Assembly (NCBI GenBank): GCA_052389755.1
Contig: JBQTHP010000195.1
Location: 1 to 44,458, forward strand
Direction of reading: 5' to 3'
Length of the DNA: 44,458 nucleotides
Source: JBQTHP01 sp052389755
Lineage (GTDB): Bacteria; Pseudomonadota; Gammaproteobacteria; Steroidobacterales; Steroidobacteraceae
The notes under the pieces were generated by a model. The model did no database searches. It saw only the letters and a list, made by a program, of their open reading frames with translations, and had not been told where the DNA came from. A program made the translations under genes and the position numbers. Below, one piece after another: positions 1 through 8,700 of this stretch (position 1 is its first letter; every line of letters begins with the position of its first letter).

Positions 1-112
1 TCGGCCGATGAAAGACTGAGGGCATATGGACTCTTGCGTGGCACTGCGCCGCCTCCAGTTGGCCAGCATAGTGCCCTGAATTATACGCCATCGTATTTAT
101 GAATGTGTGTAC

Positions 113-391
113 TTAGCCGAGCAGAACGGCGGGCGTTCCCTGCACGAAGCCGGAGTTCACAACACGCCTTAGTTCCGGCATCACTATCATCGACTGGCCT
201 GGCGGTAACCCTTCCGCCGGGTCATCCACCAAGTATATTTCGTCGCCGCCCTCTAGCATCACGTCCGGTAGATCTGAGTCGCCTTCCATAGTGGGCGCAT
301 CCCTGAGCACCGGATCTTCGCTGAACAACGATGATTGGCCGATACCGAGCAATGACAGAAGGTAGGCGATTGAACGACGACGATCGCGCAT
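113..391 (-). CDS. Hypothetical 92-residue protein
   Basis: I do not recognise this protein. The frame has a basic N-terminus followed by a short hydrophobic stretch (around residues 8-16) and a long acidic middle, with no cysteines and no motif I can name. Codon choice looks like coding DNA but with more A/T-ending codons than the core genes. An ATG at 391 is used; a GTG lies directly before it at 394. It lies about 60 bases downstream of the truncated frame at 455-645 on the same strand, so the two may once have been co-transcribed. The alternative is that it is a chance frame in eroded DNA. Bases 1-112 hold nothing I can identify. Confidence 0.35.
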   Translation of the reverse strand: MRDRRRSIAYLLSLLGIGQSSLFSEDPVLRDAPTMEGDSDLPDVMLEGGDEIYLVDDPAEGLPPGQSMIVMPELRRVVNSGFVQGTPAVLLG

Positions 392-454
392 CACCTGATT
401 CTACCGATGCAAGCACCGTCTTGCATCGCGCTCATTCCTGAAGACATTTTCGGG

Positions 455-645
455 CTACGCGGTGATCTCGAATTCGAGGCAGCCGTATGCATCACGGATC
501 TGCTGTGCCCATTCGTTCCTGGCTGCGATCGCATCTCCCTCGCTGACGCGCCGACTGCTTGCGAGCTCGAGGGCGGTGTGAACGACCGCGATCTGATCGA
601 CCTCGTAAGGCACGAGCAACCATAGAAGCTGTAGGTTCTCAGCCC
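455..645 (-). pseudogene. 3' fragment of an unknown gene, cut by the IS481 remnant
   Basis: About 62 residues of protein-like sequence, with amphipathic helical character and conserved-looking aromatic and charged residues, run to a TAG stop at 455. Upstream, near 645, the sequence abruptly becomes the opposite strand of an IS481 transposase. The real start and N-terminal part are therefore missing. The frame stays open further, but only as a shadow of the transposase. No family is recognised. The junction is placed within roughly 15 bases, from where transposase-like translation begins on the other strand. Confidence 0.4.
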
Positions 646-1350
646 GGCAAAAAGTCTCGACTATCACTGCTATCCGCTCACCGTCTCGGACTTTGCCTCT
701 CGCTACCTCATCAGCTGTGAGGCGCTTTCGACCACCCAGGCGATGTATGCCTTCACGGTCTTTGAGCGGGCTTTCAAGGACTTTGGGCTGCCTCGCGCGA
801 TTCGAACCGACAACGGTGCCCCATTTGCCAGCGCCAACGGGCTCTTTGGACTGACTCGGCTGTCGGTGTGGTGGCTGCGCCTGGGGATCGCCATCGAGCG
901 GATCAAGCCCGGCCATCCTCAGCAGAATGGCCGGCACGAACGCATGCATCTGACGCTGAAGAAGGAAGCCACCAAGCCTGCGGCGAAGAATTTTCTGCAG
1001 CAGCAGGCTCGCTTCGATCGATTCATCAGCACCTTCAACGAGGAGCGGCCTCACTAGGGCATCAACATGAAGTACCCGACCGAGCTCTATCAGCGCTCAC
1101 CGCGACCCTACGAGGGCCTGCCGCAGCTCGAGTATCCCTTCCACGATCGCACCATCACGGTCACACGTTGTGGCCGCATTTGCATGGGCCGTCATAAGAT
1201 CAACCTCAGCCAGTCCTTCGCAGGGCAGAAGGTCGGCGTCAAAGAGGTCAGCGACAGGATTTGGCTCGTCAGCTTTATGCAGTACGATCTAGGCTTCTTC
1301 GATCACGAGACATGTCGCATTGAAAGCGCGGAGAATCCCTTCGCCGTTAC
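645..1350 (+). pseudogene. Decayed IS481-family transposase (rve/DDE integrase core), truncated at both ends
   Basis: The translation carries the typical IS481 integrase-core blocks: YPLTVSDFASRYL, the RTDNG motif with the second catalytic Asp (nt 808-822), the PGHPQQNGRHER block with the catalytic Glu, then FLQQQARFD and a NERPH motif. Directly after NERPH an in-frame TAG (1055-1057) replaces the expected Gln codon, and the same frame resumes with MKYPTELY and the C-terminal YPFHDRTITVT block. The N-terminal helix-turn-helix region and first catalytic Asp are absent. The normal C-terminus is lost after NPF near 1350, where the frame runs into tRNA-Thr. No terminal inverted repeats or target duplication are visible. 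It cannot make an active transposase. Confidence 0.88.
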
Positions 1351-1375
1351 CCATGTGATCGGAATAGACACATGG
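1351..1375. repeat. Hairpin between IS remnant and tRNA-Thr
   Basis: Perfect 7-bp inverted repeat CCATGTG/CACATGG with an 11-base loop. It lies just past the 3' end of the tRNA as read on the minus strand. No T-run follows, so it could be a weak tRNA terminator or a scar of the IS end. Confidence 0.35.
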
Positions 1376-1381
1376 AGGTCA

Positions 1382-1457
1382 TGGTGCCGGAAGAGGGATT
1401 CGAACCCCCGACCCATCGCTTACGAAGCGATTGCTCTACCGACTGAGCTATTCCGGC
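1382..1457 (-). tRNA. tRNA-Thr (anticodon CGT)
   Basis: The minus strand folds as a full cloverleaf. The 7-bp acceptor stem is GCCGGAA/TTCCGGC, the D arm contains AGCTCAGTCGGTAGAGC, the anticodon stem is ATCGC/GCGAT with loop TTCGTAA (anticodon CGT), and the T arm contains GGTTCGAATCC. The discriminator is A and the CCA end is encoded (1382-1384). Length is 76 nt, with no variable-arm extension. The anticodon reads ACG threonine codons. Confidence 0.96.
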
Positions 1458-1493
1458 GCGGGGCGCGCATTCTACTGAACCGGCGCGGATCGG

Positions 1494-1901
1494 TCACCGG
1501 CCGGAGGGCTTCCTGCGCAGCCGGATCACGAGGTCGATACCCGCGACTTCGGTGCCTGGCGGGGGCGGCGGCAGGCGGCTGAACTCGACCTCGGGCACGG
1601 CCACATCGATGAGCGTGCCGGCGTCGACGTCGTGAAAGTGGTAGTGCGCGTCGACGTTCGAGTCGAACCAGGCGCGCGTGCCGTCGACGGAGAGCTGGCG
1701 GATCAGGCCGTGCGCGGCGAACAGGTTGAGCGTGTTGTAGACCGTGGCCTTCGACACGCGCGCGCCGGAGGCGCGCAGGCGCGCGATGATCTGCTCGGCG
1801 GAAAGATGCTGGGGCGCGGAGAGCAGCAGGGCCGCGATCTGCGCGCGCTGGGCCGTGGGGCGGATGCCGCAGGAGGCGAGCCGGTGCTCGAGATCGCGCA
1901 T
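1494..1901 (-). CDS. Fur-family transcriptional regulator without CXXC zinc motifs
   Basis: A 135-residue protein of the Fur superfamily. Residues 1-75 are the winged helix (RPTAQRAQIAALL; SKATVYNTLNLF is the recognition helix), followed by the dimerisation domain with the histidine cluster HYHFHD (H86, H88, H90). The two CXXC pairs that bind structural zinc in classical Fur/PerR are absent and the C-terminus is short, which resembles Irr-like members. Start ATG 1901 is chosen because family homology begins at MRDLEHRL; the frame stays open upstream to 2012 but that extension is not Fur-like. It is divergent from the pilus operon. The metal or haem ligand cannot be told from sequence, and control of the pilus genes is only a possibility. 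Confidence 0.88.
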   Translation of the reverse strand: MRDLEHRLASCGIRPTAQRAQIAALLLSAPQHLSAEQIIARLRASGARVSKATVYNTLNLFAAHGLIRQLSVDGTRAWFDSNVDAHYHFHDVDAGTLIDVAVPEVEFSRLPPPPPGTEVAGIDLVIRLRRKPSGR

Positions 1902-2047
1902 GGCGGTCGCATTGGTAACGGCCGAAATCACGCGCGGATTATAGCCACGACGGCCCAATTCTCGACTTTCGCGTCGGTTTTTCGGGTCGAACCGTCCCGA
2001 GCCACAGCCCATGCTGACCGCCCCAATGCAGCCACGGACGGCTGTGC

Positions 2048-2593
2048 ATGTACCACCCCCGATCGCACGCTCGCGGCATCTCGCTCTGGGAGTCTCTGGC
2101 GACGCTTTCGATCGTCGCCACGCTCACCGCTGCCGCCCTGCCGAGCTTCGACGATACGTTCGCGCGCGCCCGCCTCGTCACGGGCGTCAATTCGATGGTC
2201 GGGTCGCTGCATTTCGCGCGCAGCGCCGCGATCCTGCGGAACATCCCCACGGCCGTGTGCCTGTCAGGCGACGGCGCGCGGTGCCTCGAAGCGGCGGGGA
2301 CCGCGGCGCGTGGCTGGCTCGTCTTTTACGACGTGCAACGCGGCGGGCCGGTGCGAATCGATGCGCCCGATACGCTCCTGCGGCGCATCGAGCTCCCGGG
2401 CCGAATCACCGTGCAGGGCTCCCGCGCGGCGGTCACCTACTGGCCGACCGCGCGCGCGGGCACGACCAGCACTTTTCTCGTGTGTCACGCGGCTCGACCG
2501 CGCGAGGGCCGTGCGGTGGTGGTGAGCCAGACTGGCCGGCCGCGCACGGTGGCGGATGGCTCATGGACCGAACGGCTGCGCTGTTCCGCGTAA
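2048..2593 (+). CDS. fimT: GspH/FimT-family minor pseudopilin
   Basis: A 181-residue type IV pilin-like protein. It has a short basic leader ending in Gly10, then ISLWE with Glu at mature position +5, and a hydrophobic helix of about 20 residues: the class III signal cut and methylated by PilD. The globular part contains the FimT/GspH features (LHFARSAAI, the paired Cys in CLSGDGARC, a late VCHAARP). It would be processed and built into the initiating pilus-tip complex. It is the first gene of the operon and is followed by an 84-bp gap. Trp in place of the usual Leu at +4 is unusual. Assignment to FimT rather than FimU is by position only. Confidence 0.85.
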   Translation: MYHPRSHARGISLWESLATLSIVATLTAAALPSFDDTFARARLVTGVNSMVGSLHFARSAAILRNIPTAVCLSGDGARCLEAAGTAARGWLVFYDVQRGGPVRIDAPDTLLRRIELPGRITVQGSRAAVTYWPTARAGTTSTFLVCHAARPREGRAVVVSQTGRPRTVADGSWTERLRCSA

Positions 2594-2677
2594 TGCCGGG
2601 TGCCACTCATCCGCGGGTTCGCGCCGCTCGTCGAAAAGCGTGTGCCGGTCGAGCGCGCGGGCCTATAGTCCCTTGCC

Positions 2678-3307
2678 ATGGGGATACGTGTCGGCCGCGC
2701 CGACAACAACAAGAGCAATACGCGCGCGACGGGGTTCACGCTGCTCGAGCTGCTGTTCACCGTAATGGTGGCCGCCATCGTCATCGGAATCGGCAGTCCG
2801 GCCTTCAGCGATTTCCGGCGCAACGCGCAGCTCACGCGCGACGCCAACGAGCTTCTTACATCCGTTCAGCGGGCTCGCAGCGAAGCCGCGAAGCGGCAGC
2901 GCCCCGTCTCGCTCTGCGCCGCGGCAGATCTGTCAGCCGCGCAGCCCGTCTGCTCCGGCGATCCGCTGACTGCCGTTCCGGCATCCGGTTGGCTCCTGTT
3001 CGAGGACGCGAACGGCGATTGCGTCCGGACCGCCGACGCCTCGGAGCCGCTGCTCGTGACCCGGGAACCGTTCCAGCGCCTGGCAGCGGCGGCCACCTCC
3101 GCGCGCACGTGTATATCATTCGCCGCGAATGGCTTCCTCCGCTCCGACGGAGGGCCGCGCGTCGTGTACGAAGTGCTCTTGTGCGATCCGGACGATCCAC
3201 CGCCGTCGAGCCTTCGCAGCTTCAGGCTCTCGCCGAGCGGCCACGCGCGCGTCACTCGCGATCCGGATGAAATCGCCGATTCGGGGTTGTCATGTCCAGC
3301 CGCATGA
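2678..3307 (+). CDS. fimU: GspH/FimT-family minor pseudopilin (FimU position)
   Basis: A 209-residue prepilin. The leader ends at Gly19 and is followed by the textbook FTLLELL motif with Glu at +5 and a long hydrophobic helix. The next segment, LLTSVQRARSEAAKRQRPV, is the typical FimU/FimT helix. Several Cys in the globular domain suggest disulphides, and a DANGDC loop is present. It is a minor pilin of the type IV pilus priming complex. Its 3' end overlaps pilV by 16 bases, so the two are translationally coupled. The leader is longer than usual (19 residues); I see no better downstream start. Confidence 0.87.
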   Translation: MGIRVGRADNNKSNTRATGFTLLELLFTVMVAAIVIGIGSPAFSDFRRNAQLTRDANELLTSVQRARSEAAKRQRPVSLCAAADLSAAQPVCSGDPLTAVPASGWLLFEDANGDCVRTADASEPLLVTREPFQRLAAAATSARTCISFAANGFLRSDGGPRVVYEVLLCDPDDPPPSSLRSFRLSPSGHARVTRDPDEIADSGLSCPAA

Positions 3308-3822
3308 CCGTGCGAGGCGTCAGCCTCGTCGAGACGCTCGTTGCCCTCGTCGTGCTGTCCGTAGGACTGCTCGGCGTCGCGGCGCTTCTCCTGCAAAGCG
3401 TCCGGGGCAGCCGCACCGCGCTGCTCCGCACCCAAGCGGTCAACCTGGTCAGCGACATGGCGGACCGCATCCGGGCGAACGCGAATGCGGGTGCGGCATA
3501 CGGCACCGCGCAATACGGCGCGGCCGGACCCGCGGAAAACGATTGCGTACCTACCGTCGACAACGCAGCGGGCGACAACTGCACCGTGATCGAGCTCGCT
3601 CAGGACGATCTAGCACGTTGGCGTGCCGACGTGAGCGAGGCGCTCCCGGGTGACGGCGTAACCATGCCAGCGGCGGTCGTGCAGCACGTCCCGTCCGCGG
3701 GCGCAAGCTCGCCCGAGCGTTACATGGTTTCGGTTGCCTGGCAGGAGCCGGGGGAAGCGGCGGCGCCGGATGAATTCAGCTTTCGCTCCGACGTCGTGAT
3801 CATGCCCCGAGCCGCACCATGA
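3292..3822 (+). CDS. pilV: Type IV pilus minor pilin PilV
   Basis: A 176-residue prepilin. The leader cleaves after Gly9 and the mature protein starts VSLVETLVALVVLSVGLLG, the characteristic PilV N-terminus. It is followed by the QAVNLVSDMADRIRANANA stretch seen in PilV proteins. A Cys pair falls in the central domain. It forms part of the minor-pilin core with PilW and PilX. The start overlaps fimU by 16 bases and the end overlaps pilW by 4 bases (ATGA), indicating one operon with coupled translation. Confidence 0.92.
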   Translation: MSSRMTVRGVSLVETLVALVVLSVGLLGVAALLLQSVRGSRTALLRTQAVNLVSDMADRIRANANAGAAYGTAQYGAAGPAENDCVPTVDNAAGDNCTVIELAQDDLARWRADVSEALPGDGVTMPAAVVQHVPSAGASSPERYMVSVAWQEPGEAAAPDEFSFRSDVVIMPRAAP

Positions 3823-4940
3823 AGCGCGTCCTCTTCAACTCCTTGCGCGGCCTGAGTCTCGTCGAGCTCATGGTCGCACTCGCGATCGGCTCGGTGCTGA
3901 TCGTCGGTGCCCTCTACATGTACCAGCAGGGCCGCTCGAGTTTCTCGCTGAACGAACGGATCGCACGGCTGCAGGACGACGGGCGCTATGTCATCTCCGT
4001 GATCGAGCCCGATCTCGAGCTGGCCGGCTACTACGGGTTCACGAATTCGCCGGACACCGTCCGTTTCGTGAGCGGCGGCGATCCCAATCTTGTCATCGCT
4101 ACGGCCACTCGCATGCGTCAGCTGCCCGTGCTCGTAGGCGATCCCGTGCCCACGGCGGTACCGAATCTGCCGGCGAGTGCGCACGCCTGCGGACGCAATT
4201 TTGCGGTCGATGTGCTCACACCTGTGCAAGGTTCGAACGATGTTTTCGCGCTCGGACCGAACGCGAGCGCCACCGACTGCGGGCCGCGTTTCGGGGCGCT
4301 CGCCGGTGCGGATACTCTCACGCTCCGCCGTGTGTCCACGCAGCCCTCGGCAGCAGCCGAGCTCGGGCGCCTGCAGGTTTACGCCTCCCGCCTCCGCAGC
4401 CGCACCTCGCATCTGCTGTTTGCCGACGGGAATGCGCCTGGTGTCGTCGACGCCGACAATCAGGTTCATGACCTCGTCGTGCGCACCTATTACATCTCGC
4501 AGAGCTCGGTCGGCCGGACGGGCTACCCGGCGCTGCGAGTCAAGACGCTCACGCGCATCGCAGGCGAGCCGGCGTTCGACGACGAGGAAGTGATGCCGGG
4601 CGTCGAGGACCTGCAGGTGCAGTTCGGCATCGATACCGGCGACTACGACAACGACGGTGTCATCGATGCCGGCACCGATATCAACAGCGACGGCATTCCC
4701 GAGTCCGATGGCCGTGCTACCCGCTACGTGGACCCCGATTTCCCGGATCTCGCGCGCTACCAGGTGGTTGCGGTACGGCTCTGGGTGCGCGTCCGCGCGG
4801 AGCAACCGGAGCCGGGCCTGACTCACCCACGCCCCTATCGCTATGCGCGCGTCGAATACACACCTGCAGGCGCGGAGCAGAATTTCCGACGCGTGGTGAT
4901 GTCGCGAACCATCACGCTGCGCAACGCAAGGACTCTATAG
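3819..4940 (+). CDS. pilW: Type IV pilus minor pilin PilW
   Basis: A 373-residue prepilin. The leader cuts after Gly11, followed by LSLVELMVALAIGSVLI, then YMYQQGRSSFSLNERIARLQDDGRYV, the typical PilW helix. Large globular domain with conserved late motifs (VEDLQVQFGID, then an acidic loop DTGDYDNDGVIDAGTDINSDG that could bind calcium, and VRLWVRVRAEQPEPG). Length is usual for PilW. It overlaps pilV by 4 bases and stops immediately before the pilX ATG. It belongs to the PilVWX priming complex at the pilus tip. Confidence 0.93.
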   Translation: MKRVLFNSLRGLSLVELMVALAIGSVLIVGALYMYQQGRSSFSLNERIARLQDDGRYVISVIEPDLELAGYYGFTNSPDTVRFVSGGDPNLVIATATRMRQLPVLVGDPVPTAVPNLPASAHACGRNFAVDVLTPVQGSNDVFALGPNASATDCGPRFGALAGADTLTLRRVSTQPSAAAELGRLQVYASRLRSRTSHLLFADGNAPGVVDADNQVHDLVVRTYYISQSSVGRTGYPALRVKTLTRIAGEPAFDDEEVMPGVEDLQVQFGIDTGDYDNDGVIDAGTDINSDGIPESDGRATRYVDPDFPDLARYQVVAVRLWVRVRAEQPEPGLTHPRPYRYARVEYTPAGAEQNFRRVVMSRTITLRNARTL

Positions 4941-5444
4941 ATGCGTTCGAATGTTTCAATGCGACCGCCACCGCCCGCCCGTCAACGAGGCGCAGCGCTC
5001 GCGATCGGGCTCATCCTGCTCGTCGTGCTCACGCTGCTCGCATTCACCGGGATGAACGCCGCGACCACGGAGCTCGCCATGGCGGGCAACGAGCAGTACC
5101 GCAAGAGCGCCTCGCACGCCGCCGCCGCCGGCATCGAGCAGGCCATCGCCGACCTTCGCAACGTTCCCACGGTCCCGGGCGCTGCGCCGCGCGAGCTCGC
5201 CGCCGACATTCGCGACGATTCCAACAGAGACAGGTACCACACGGCCACGACGTATATCGGCGATGAAGTCGGTCTGCCGCAGTCGAGCGTGGACAAGTTC
5301 GTCGGCATGCACTTCGAGATCACGAGCGCCGGCACGTCCGCGAGGGGCGCGCAGGACAGCCAGGTGCAGGGCGTATTCGTCGTTTCCACCCAGAGAGCCG
5401 GCGAGGCCACCAGCTTCGGCCGCATCGGAGGGGGGCTGCCGTGA
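4941..5444 (+). CDS. pilX: Type IV pilus assembly protein PilX
   Basis: A 167-residue protein with a proline-rich leader ending QRG (Gly17) and then AALAIGLILLVVLTLLAFTGM, the PilX-type hydrophobic helix. Position +5 is Ile, not Glu; PilX proteins commonly depart from the pilin motif here. The following segment TTELAMAGNEQYRKSASHAA matches the PilX N-terminal family. Adjacent to pilW with no gap; the stop overlaps the next small gene by 4 bases. Confidence 0.9.
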   Translation: MRSNVSMRPPPPARQRGAALAIGLILLVVLTLLAFTGMNAATTELAMAGNEQYRKSASHAAAAGIEQAIADLRNVPTVPGAAPRELAADIRDDSNRDRYHTATTYIGDEVGLPQSSVDKFVGMHFEITSAGTSARGAQDSQVQGVFVVSTQRAGEATSFGRIGGGLP

Positions 5445-5779
5445 AGATCCTTCGTATGAGAGCGGGGCTCGCCGCCCTGGCAGTGGCAGCCGCGGGCGCG
5501 GCGCTCGCCGAAATCCAGATCATCGAGCTCGCCATCGAGACGACAGCGGGCGCCGTCGTGCTGCCGTCCTCACCGCCGAGCTCGGTCGTGGTGACGCCGT
5601 GCCCCGGCTGCACGCCGATCACCGTCCCGACGAGCGTGCGCTCACAGTACTTCATCGACCGCGAGCCGGTGACGCTCGATGAGCTCAAGCGGCGGCTCGC
5701 CGGCCGACCGAACGCATTCGTTCTCATCATCTACGACAAGAAGACGGGCGAGCTTCGCCGCCTGCGCGCGTCACCATGA
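5441..5779 (+). CDS. Small secreted protein of unknown function in the pilus operon
   Basis: A 112-residue protein with a clear Sec signal peptide (basic MKILRMR, Ala-rich core, likely cut after Ala23). The mature part of about 89 residues has a CPGC motif in a Pro/Thr/Val-rich stretch, then a charged domain with DELKRRLAGRP and VLIIYDKKTGELRRL. It overlaps pilX by 4 bases and pilY1 by 4 bases, so it is made in step with both. In P. aeruginosa a small protein of similar size, PilY2, follows pilY1; here the small gene precedes pilY1 and I see no clear similarity. A role in PilY1 folding or tip assembly is a guess from position. Confidence 0.8.
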   Translation: MKILRMRAGLAALAVAAAGAALAEIQIIELAIETTAGAVVLPSSPPSSVVVTPCPGCTPITVPTSVRSQYFIDREPVTLDELKRRLAGRPNAFVLIIYDKKTGELRRLRASP

Positions 5780-8700
5780 AACTGATATCGACCGGGTCCC
5801 GCCTGCGCAGCGCGAGCGCTGCGCTTTGCATCACGCTGCTCGCTGCCACGGCTGCGCGCGCCGACGACACGGAAATCTTCGTCAATCGCGCGTCGTCCGC
5901 CGGTATGCGGCCGAACATCCTCCTGATCGTCGACACGTCGGGCAGCATGGACTCTCTCGTCAGCACCGGGAAATCGCCTTACGACCCGGCCGTGACCTAC
6001 GCAGGAAGCTGCCAGAGCGACCGCATCTATTTTCGCCGTGGGCCCGGAGAGCCGCCCGCGTGCTCCACGGACGACTTCGTCCTCGCGACCGAAAATACCT
6101 GCCGCGAAGCTACTACGGCGCTCGGCGGTGAAGCTGGGCTATGGACCGGCAAAGCGCTGCAGTGGGACGGCGACCGACGGCGCTGGCGATCGCTCCGCGG
6201 CGTCGAAGACCGGGACGATGACGACGATAACGACGACGAAGTGCACGTCGAATGCGAGGTCGACGCGGGAGTGCACGGTGAGAACGACGCCTCGGCCGGC
6301 GTGTGGGCGCGGAACGGCAGCTCAAATCCTTGGACCACGGATGCCAGCCGGAAAATCAGCTGGAACACCGCGAACGTCTACACGCTCTACAGCGCCAACT
6401 GGCTCAACTGGCTCTACGCGCCGCCGGATGGCGCCCAGGTATCGCGCCTCGACACGGTGAAGTCCGCAACAGCAACGATCCTGAACTCCGTGAGCAGCGT
6501 AAACGTCGGGCTCATGCGCTTCAGCAGCAATGCCGAAGGCGGCATGGTGACGAACGCGATCGCGGACATCGGCAGCAATCGCGCCGCCGTCGTCGAGACG
6601 CTCGAACTTTTCGAGGCGGCCAACGCCACGCCGCTGTCCGAAACGCTGTATGAAGCCGGCCAATACTTCACGGGACGCGCCGTCGACTTCGGGCTTAACT
6701 CGCTCGGCAACGGGGGCGCTGCCTTCCCGAGCGTGGCAGCGTCGCGCAGAATTGATTCGCCCGACGCTTACCGGTCTCCCATCCAGTTTCAGTGCCAGCG
6801 GAACTTCGTGATCCTGCTCACCGACGGTGAGCCCAACGAGGACGACTCCGCCGATACCAGGATCGAGCAACTGCCGGGATTCGCCTCCATCAATCCGGGC
6901 GGTTGCGGCGCGGCCGGCCAGGGTCGCTGCCTCGCAGAGATGGCGCGCTACCTGAACCAGGCCGATCTGGCCACGGGCGCGAACATGAACGGCGTGCAGA
7001 ACGCCGTCACATACACGATCGGATTCGGGCCGGACGTCAGCGGTTCGACGTTCCTCGCCGAAACGGCCGTCGCCGGCGGCGGGGATGCGTTCTCGGCCGA
7101 CGACATCGTCGGGCTCACCACGGCGCTGCAGGAGATCGTGAGCGACATCGGCGAGCGCAGCTCCACGTTCACCACACCGTCGGTCGCCGTGAACGCGTTC
7201 AGCCGCCTGCAGAGCTCGAACGAGCTTTATATCTCCGTGTTCGAGCCCACCGACACGGCGCGCTGGCCCGGCAACCTGAAGAAGTACGGGCTCGAGAACG
7301 GCCGCATCGTCGATGTATCGGGCAACGACGCCATTGATCCGATCACCGGATTCTTCACCGATACCGCCCAGAGCATCTGGACCGTCGGTCCGCCCGATGG
7401 CAAACGCGTCAAGGTCGGCGGTGCAGCGAGCCTCCTGCCCGCCCCGGCCGGGCGCGACGTATACACATTCATCGAGTCCGCGGACCAGCGAAATCTCACA
7501 TCGCCGGCGAACCAGTTCGTCACCGCGAATGCCGCGCTCTCTGACGCGCTCCTCGGTACGTCCGAATCCGAGCCGACCCGCATCCAGCTGATCGAGTGGG
7601 CGCGAGGCGTCGACGTGCGCGATGCGAACGGGAACGGCAACACCACCGAGCAGAACCGCTTCATGGGCGATCCGCTGCACGCTCGTCCGGTGCTCGTGAC
7701 GTACAGCAACGCCGCGAACGAGGCGCTGGTCTTCGTGCCCACCAACGACGGCTTCCTGCACGCGGTCGCCGCCGACACGGGCCGCGAGCTGTGGTCATTC
7801 GTGCCGCAGGAGCTTCTTGCGCGACTGACGAGTCTCTATCGCGACCCTGGCGTCGCAACCCGCGACTATGGGCTCGACGGCGATATCCGCGTGCTGCGCT
7901 TCGACGTCGATCAGAACGGCATCATCGAGTCCAACGAGGGCGACCGGGTCTTCGTCTACTTCGGCATGCGTCGTGGCGGGCGCTCGTACTACGCGCTCGA
8001 TGTCACGAACCGCACGAGTCCGCGCGTGCTGTGGCGTATCGGAGAGAGCGCAACCACCGGCGCGGACGCGCTGCCTGGCATCGGGGAGACGTGGTCCACG
8101 CCGGCGCTCGCGCGCGTGCGCATCGGCGGCGTGACGCAGAATCCCGAGGAGATCGTGCTGATCTTCGGCGGCGGCTACGACGAAGGGCAGGAGGACTTCG
8201 ATTTCCGCACCGACACTTCGGGCCATCGCATCTACATGGTCGATGCGGTCACCGGCAAGCTGCTGTGGTATGCAGGCGGACCCGACGGCGCGGGTACGCC
8301 CGACCTCGCGCTCGCGCAGATGACGCACTCGATCCCGGCGCGCGTCACCGTTATCGACACCGACGGCAATGGCTTCGCCGATCGCATGTACACGGCCGAT
8401 ACGGGCGGGCGCGTGTGGCGTTTCGATATCTGGAACGATCGCAGTCCTGCCGAGCTCGTGACCGGCGGCGTGTTCGCCAATCTCGGCGCGGCCGGACAGG
8501 GTACGCCCGCGCTTCTCGACACGCGGCGTTTCTACTACACGCCTGACGTTGCGCTCATCCAGCGCCGGGGCGCCGATCCGTACTACAACCTCGCGATCGG
8601 CTCGGGCTACCGCGGCCATCCGCTGCACACGGAAACACGCAACAGCTTCTACTCGCTGCGCGATAAGATTCCGTTCACGCGCCTCACCCAGAGCGCATAC

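Noticed and set aside
455..1054. A full-length 199-residue minus-strand gene
   Set aside because: Only its last 62 residues look protein-like; the rest is the complement of the IS481 transposase.
1494..2012. An extended 172-residue Fur protein
   Set aside because: The first 37 residues are not family-like; homology begins at the ATG at 1901.
1632..2525. A plus-strand frame antisense to fur and running into fimT
   Set aside because: No recognisable domains, skewed composition, and it crosses two well-supported genes.
2011..3270. A 419-residue plus-strand frame across the fimT and fimU genes
   Set aside because: Arg/Ala-rich out-of-frame translation; the two pilin-like genes with prepilin signals explain the region.
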